DNA of 64,000 nucleotides. It comes from Erigeron canadensis (taxonomy: Eukaryota > Streptophyta > Magnoliopsida > Asterales > Asteraceae). A program made the translations under genes and the position numbers. How positions within the stretch are numbered: position 1 is the first letter of the stretch; each line of letters begins with the position of its first letter. The notes below the pieces were generated by a model that saw nothing but the letters and a program-made list of their open reading frames with translations, was not told the origin of the DNA and made no database searches. Below, piece after piece: positions 60,628 through 64,000 of the stretch. The DNA is taken from the NCBI RefSeq assembly GCF_010389155.1, contig NC_057768.1:24933966-24997965 (forward strand). Direction: 5' to 3'.

Positions 60628-62118
60628 ATGGCTGCACTTCACGGCGGAGATGGTGGCAACGACCCTCCAAACTGGGGGTGGAATCCCGAATGGGGTTGTA
60701 GGCGTACGGGTGGTAAGTATATATTAATGTACGTTGCATATAAATATATGGTACATATGTATATATATTTGTTATTTTATTTTGTTTTGCAGGTATTAGC
60801 ACAGGGAGAGCTGCTGCTGCTAACAACGATCTGGAGCGCGAGTTTCAGAATTCGGGACGCCGAATCTCGCTTATGTTAAATAACGATCTCAGTAGGTGGC
60901 AGGCAATCGGGGACCACGCCAAGTGGTACAAGAGCTATTGGGGACCTATGTCGCTACCGTCCCACATAATTACGAGTCGTGGGATCAGGTGCCCCAGCCC
61001 ATCAAGGATGGACTTACTGACTGGCTTATGGTATAAAACTAATTTTTTTTACTTTTTAAATACTTTATTTAAAAAATATGGTAGATGCTAACTTTTACTT
61101 GGTACTATTGCAGAGACGGTTCTACTTAGAACCCTATCTAGGTCACCCAGACAATCACCCGTTACGAGAGGCCGTGACCAGGATGATACGTCAGGATGCC
61201 CTGAAGATCTACAGGGATAAAAAAGCAAAATTCAAGAAGACTTGGTTCACTAACAGGGGTGGGTCCCAAAGGCTGGCAGAACTGGAGGGTCAACCTCCGT
61301 ATGGGATGCCTCCACAGGCGTGGAGTTATCTACTGGGTTACTGGACCAGCGAGCCCCGGATGATTGCTGCCCAAAGAAACACGACAAACAGGCAGCAACA
61401 AAATAATTTTGTCAGTACTCACGGTCGGCAGTCATACGCTCAGCGTGAATGGCGTTACGCTGTAAGTTATACGTAATTATTTATACCCACGTATGTAAAC
61501 ATATATCTATACAGAGATACACATACAAATATATAACTTTGATTAATGTATATACAGGAAGATAATGACGGGCGACGTGAGGACCCGCCCGAGTTTTATT
61601 TGCGGGCCCACACGAGACGAGATGGGATGGTGCAGGACGCAGTTATGCCCATTTATGTAAGATCTTGCACAAATCTGGGAAAAAGATATTTTTTTGTATA
61701 TACAGGAAGATAATAACTAATTTTTAGTTATTCTTAACTTAATTTTCATGTGCTACAGGAGCAGCTTCTTGATACCCACCAAAGACTTTCCCAAGTGCCC
61801 AATACCCCGCCTACGCAGACATATGTGGACGCTTTAGGGACACGATCGGGACATACTCGTATGGTTGGGCGTGTGGTTAGGGGAACACGTGGACTGAATG
61901 TCCCCCTCCCAGAGGATATAGAGCAACCCTTCCCAGCCCAGCAGTCACCGTCCTATAACGTCAATGATATGTTCGCCCAGGGTAGCCCTTGGACCCGGTC
62001 ACCATTCAAAGACGGACCTAGCACGTCATCATCCCATGCTGGGCCTAGCACGTCACGGGCCCCCACACATCGGTTGGGTAGTGATAGTGATAGTGATAGT
62101 GATGATGAAAGTGATTAG
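60628..62118 (+). CDS. Transposase_24 (Ptta/En/Spm, TNPA-like) transposon protein, apparently frameshifted
   Basis: Five exons with GT-AG junctions: 60628-60712, 60793-61030, 61114-61461, 61558-61656, 61759-62118. The N-terminus is Gly-rich (MAALHGGDGGNDPP). The middle gives the features of plant Ptta/En/Spm proteins: SWDQVPQPIKDGL, RFYLEPYLG, a basic block IYRDKKAKFKKTWF, W..LL.YW, NTTNRQQQ and a STHGRQSYAQ box. The end is an acidic Ser/Asp repeat. Exon 2 starts in the frame of HAKWYKSY but ends in another (LLGTYVATVPHNYESW), and the total length of exons 1 and 2 is not a multiple of three, so one base was lost or two gained near 60937. In En/Spm, TNPA binds subterminal repeats; the palindromes at 59421-59545 suit that role. 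This may be a dead copy or contain an assembly error. Confidence 0.7.
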
Positions 62119-62337
62119 TTTTCCCTTTTTTTAATTGTTTGTATTCATCGTTTAACGGAAGTGTAATTTCCTTTTGTAATCTTGACTTGCGTGAAAATTT
62201 CATTTGTATTTTTTTATGTTTTTATACATTTGTTGATAAAAAAATAATTGGAATCAAATTTAGAAAAGTATTATAAAATCAATGTATGTACAACAGAAAA
62301 ATATGAGAAATTAGTAGATTTAAAACATTTAACGAAT
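62119..62337. other. Short spacer between convergent transposon genes
   Basis: AT-rich, with aataaa-like signals on both strands, so it may hold both 3' ends. Confidence 0.4.
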
Positions 62338-64000
62338 TTAATCATTTATTACAATAGGAGGGCCTGGTGGTACTCTTGGCATGTTTGCGTACAACCAATT
62401 TTGATACGCATCTTCTTGATTTGCGTACGTTATTGCTAGTCGACGTGCAGGATCGGTTGCGTGAAATTCCCATTCCGGATTCTTGTAGGCCATTGGGTAG
62501 TCGCCTGCTAATTTCACTGCAACAAAATGGGTTTCGTTGTTTATCAGCGCAATACTTATCGGTTGTTTGAATAACAGCTGATCTAAGCCGTGATGCATCG
62601 GAAATACTGTTCGGGGGTCACGTAGGCTAACGCAGTTGACTATTATACCCAGCTTATTGGCCAGGAGGATATGGAACCACACTTTACTCATCCAATGATG
62701 CATGGGTCGGCTTCGTCCATAATAAGATGTTCGCAGCGCCGTCAACATTCGGTTGCCCTCTGTTTGCCCAAACATTTGCATGTACCCTTCGAGGTCAGAT
62801 TCAAACTCCGCTAGCATCTGCGTACGAACCCACTCTGCACCCATCTCCTCATCTAGCCCCAAAGCTACAGCGGTAGCTCGAAATCCACAGTTACCGTCTC
62901 CTTTAACATTTTGTGCGCCTATAACGTACGGCCTTAAGTACGATGGTATCTCACCTAGTACCCAAGCGTAATTTTTGGAAAGACTGGCGTTATACGGTTC
63001 CGCAACATACCCAACCCAACTGGCCGATGACTGTGCCTCTGACTCCGGATCCGAAACCTGCGCCTGCCTTGATTCATATATGGGTGCATTTCTAGATTGT
63101 GTAGGTGGTGGCCCGAAGATGTCATCTACTAACTTCGAATATGGTTGGTCATAGTTGAGCCAATGGTCTTGGGACGTATCGCCGAATCCATATAATTTTT
63201 GTGTCACATATGGTGTATCCCCGACCCCGTAGGATTGGGACGGGTCCCCCCACGTATATATATCATCAAGACCTGGATATGGGTGCAGGTTTCCGAAAAT
63301 GTCAGGATTATCTTTGACCCATTCTGATTCAGGGTGGGATTGATCGTCGAACAATTTTCGGTTATCGGGATAACGACAGGACTGGGACGGCTCGTACGTA
63401 CTGTGTCTGGCGGGCTGCGCAGGTGGGGGTTTGTTCAAATCTGGCACCTTGTATTCCCTCGGTCGACTGGACTTGGATTTTCGTAGCCCAGGTGGGTTGG
63501 TGTTGAGATCCGGCACCTAGACCATTAGTAAGAATCAGTTTCCTTAACTGAGGTAGTTATATATACTATAAATTTTTGAATAATACAAATATTTTTTTAG
63601 ATGTATTATGTATACCTTTGGAGGCTTTTGTTTCGAGCCGACTGGTCTTCCGCGTGTGGTCTTTTGAACAAGAGGATCTTTCACTTGTGTCTTACCAGGC
63701 TTAAACATGTCTTTAATTTTTGACAACCAATGTTTCTTTTGAGCCTTGGGTTGCTGATCCAAGAAATTCGTAATACCATCAACAACTTTATGAACATCGT
63801 CTTCTTCGTCTTCGTCTTCTACGCATGTCCACGGTGTTAAGTCAAGCTTTTGCCAAAACGGGTCTATGACATGAGGCTGTATTCGAGTCCCTGCATTTTT
63901 TTATATAAATAAGTGTATGAAATTATGTCCTTTTGATGAAAAAATACAAGTAATAAATCGTACTAACCGCGCTGCATGTACTCGGCAATCTTGCAGGCAC
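62338..64000 (-). CDS. C-terminal part of a MULE/FAR1-type transposon protein fused to an OTU cysteine protease (runs off the window)
   Basis: Minus-strand exons: 64000-63968 (partial), 63890-63616, 63516-62338, with in-phase GT-AG junctions. The first part (ACKIAEYMQRG then HVIDPFWQKL) matches the region after the zinc finger of plant MULE/FAR1-like transposases. An acidic stretch, a basic TRGRPVGSKQKPPK linker and Pro-rich PDLN repeats (three PDLN) follow. The OTU domain covers the last 200 residues: VKGDGNCGFRATA with the catalytic Asp and Cys, and NETHFVAVKLAGDYPM with the catalytic His. All three key residues are present and the reading frame is open, so this part looks intact. OTU domains remove ubiquitin; their role in transposons is not established. 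It converges on the Transposase_24 gene (stops 220 bases apart). The beginning of the gene lies beyond 64000. Confidence 0.75.

Noticed and set aside
62367..62971. Plus-strand open frames of 67 and 72 codons
   Set aside because: Shadows of the OTU protein coding strand, without independent support.

Overview
The window is nuclear DNA from a flowering plant, almost certainly a eudicot. The genes are intron-rich with GT-AG junctions, the intergenic DNA is very AT-rich, and plant-specific families are present (a Pti1-like kinase, a novel-plant-SNARE, a KT/TPT sugar-phosphate translocator). The style of the repeats and the Ulp1/OTU transposon genes suggest Asteraceae, but this is an inference from memory, not a search result.

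Four ordinary host genes could be assembled exon by exon with every junction in phase: a Pti1-like Ser/Thr kinase (+, 491-4726), a membrane-anchored receptor-like kinase of the At3g59110/At5g18500 type (-, 16214-13625), a sugar phosphate/phosphate translocator of the At3g17430/At1g48230 type (+, 39552-44128) and a Qb-SNARE of the NPSN type (-, 51701-45817). The last two converge. The first three have a 5'-leader intron. They are independent housekeeping, signalling and trafficking genes, with no sign of a functional cluster.

The rest is mostly transposon debris, much of it with intact boundaries. From left to right: MITEs that sit in (TA)n tracts (6.1, 9.95, 10.4 and 18.6 kb); a 1.7-kb Mutator-like fold-back with a perfect 9-bp target duplication and a SINE in its loop (7.5-9.2 kb); a 1.26-kb fold-back filled with a minisatellite (11-12.2 kb); small hAT-like and Mutator-like MITEs; a nested insertion site at 21.7-22.6 kb; a hAT-like element (24.95-25.7 kb); a nuclear insertion of plastid ycf2 (26.7-27.06 kb); several tRNA-derived SINEs of two main families; an LTR remnant with a possible primer binding site (34.9-35.6 kb); a hAT-like element with a perfect 8-bp duplication inside a SNARE intron (47.4-48.5 kb); and a frameshifted Ulp1-type protease pseudogene (54.3-55.9 kb).

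The right end (59.4-64 kb) is the most interesting part. Two large perfect or near-perfect palindromes built on a CACTA-like terminus precede a Transposase_24 (Ptta/En/Spm, TNPA-like) gene with a probable single frameshift. This gene converges on the C-terminal part of a MULE/FAR1-type protein fused to an OTU cysteine-protease domain, which runs off the window. Whether these two genes belong to one composite element cannot be settled inside this window.
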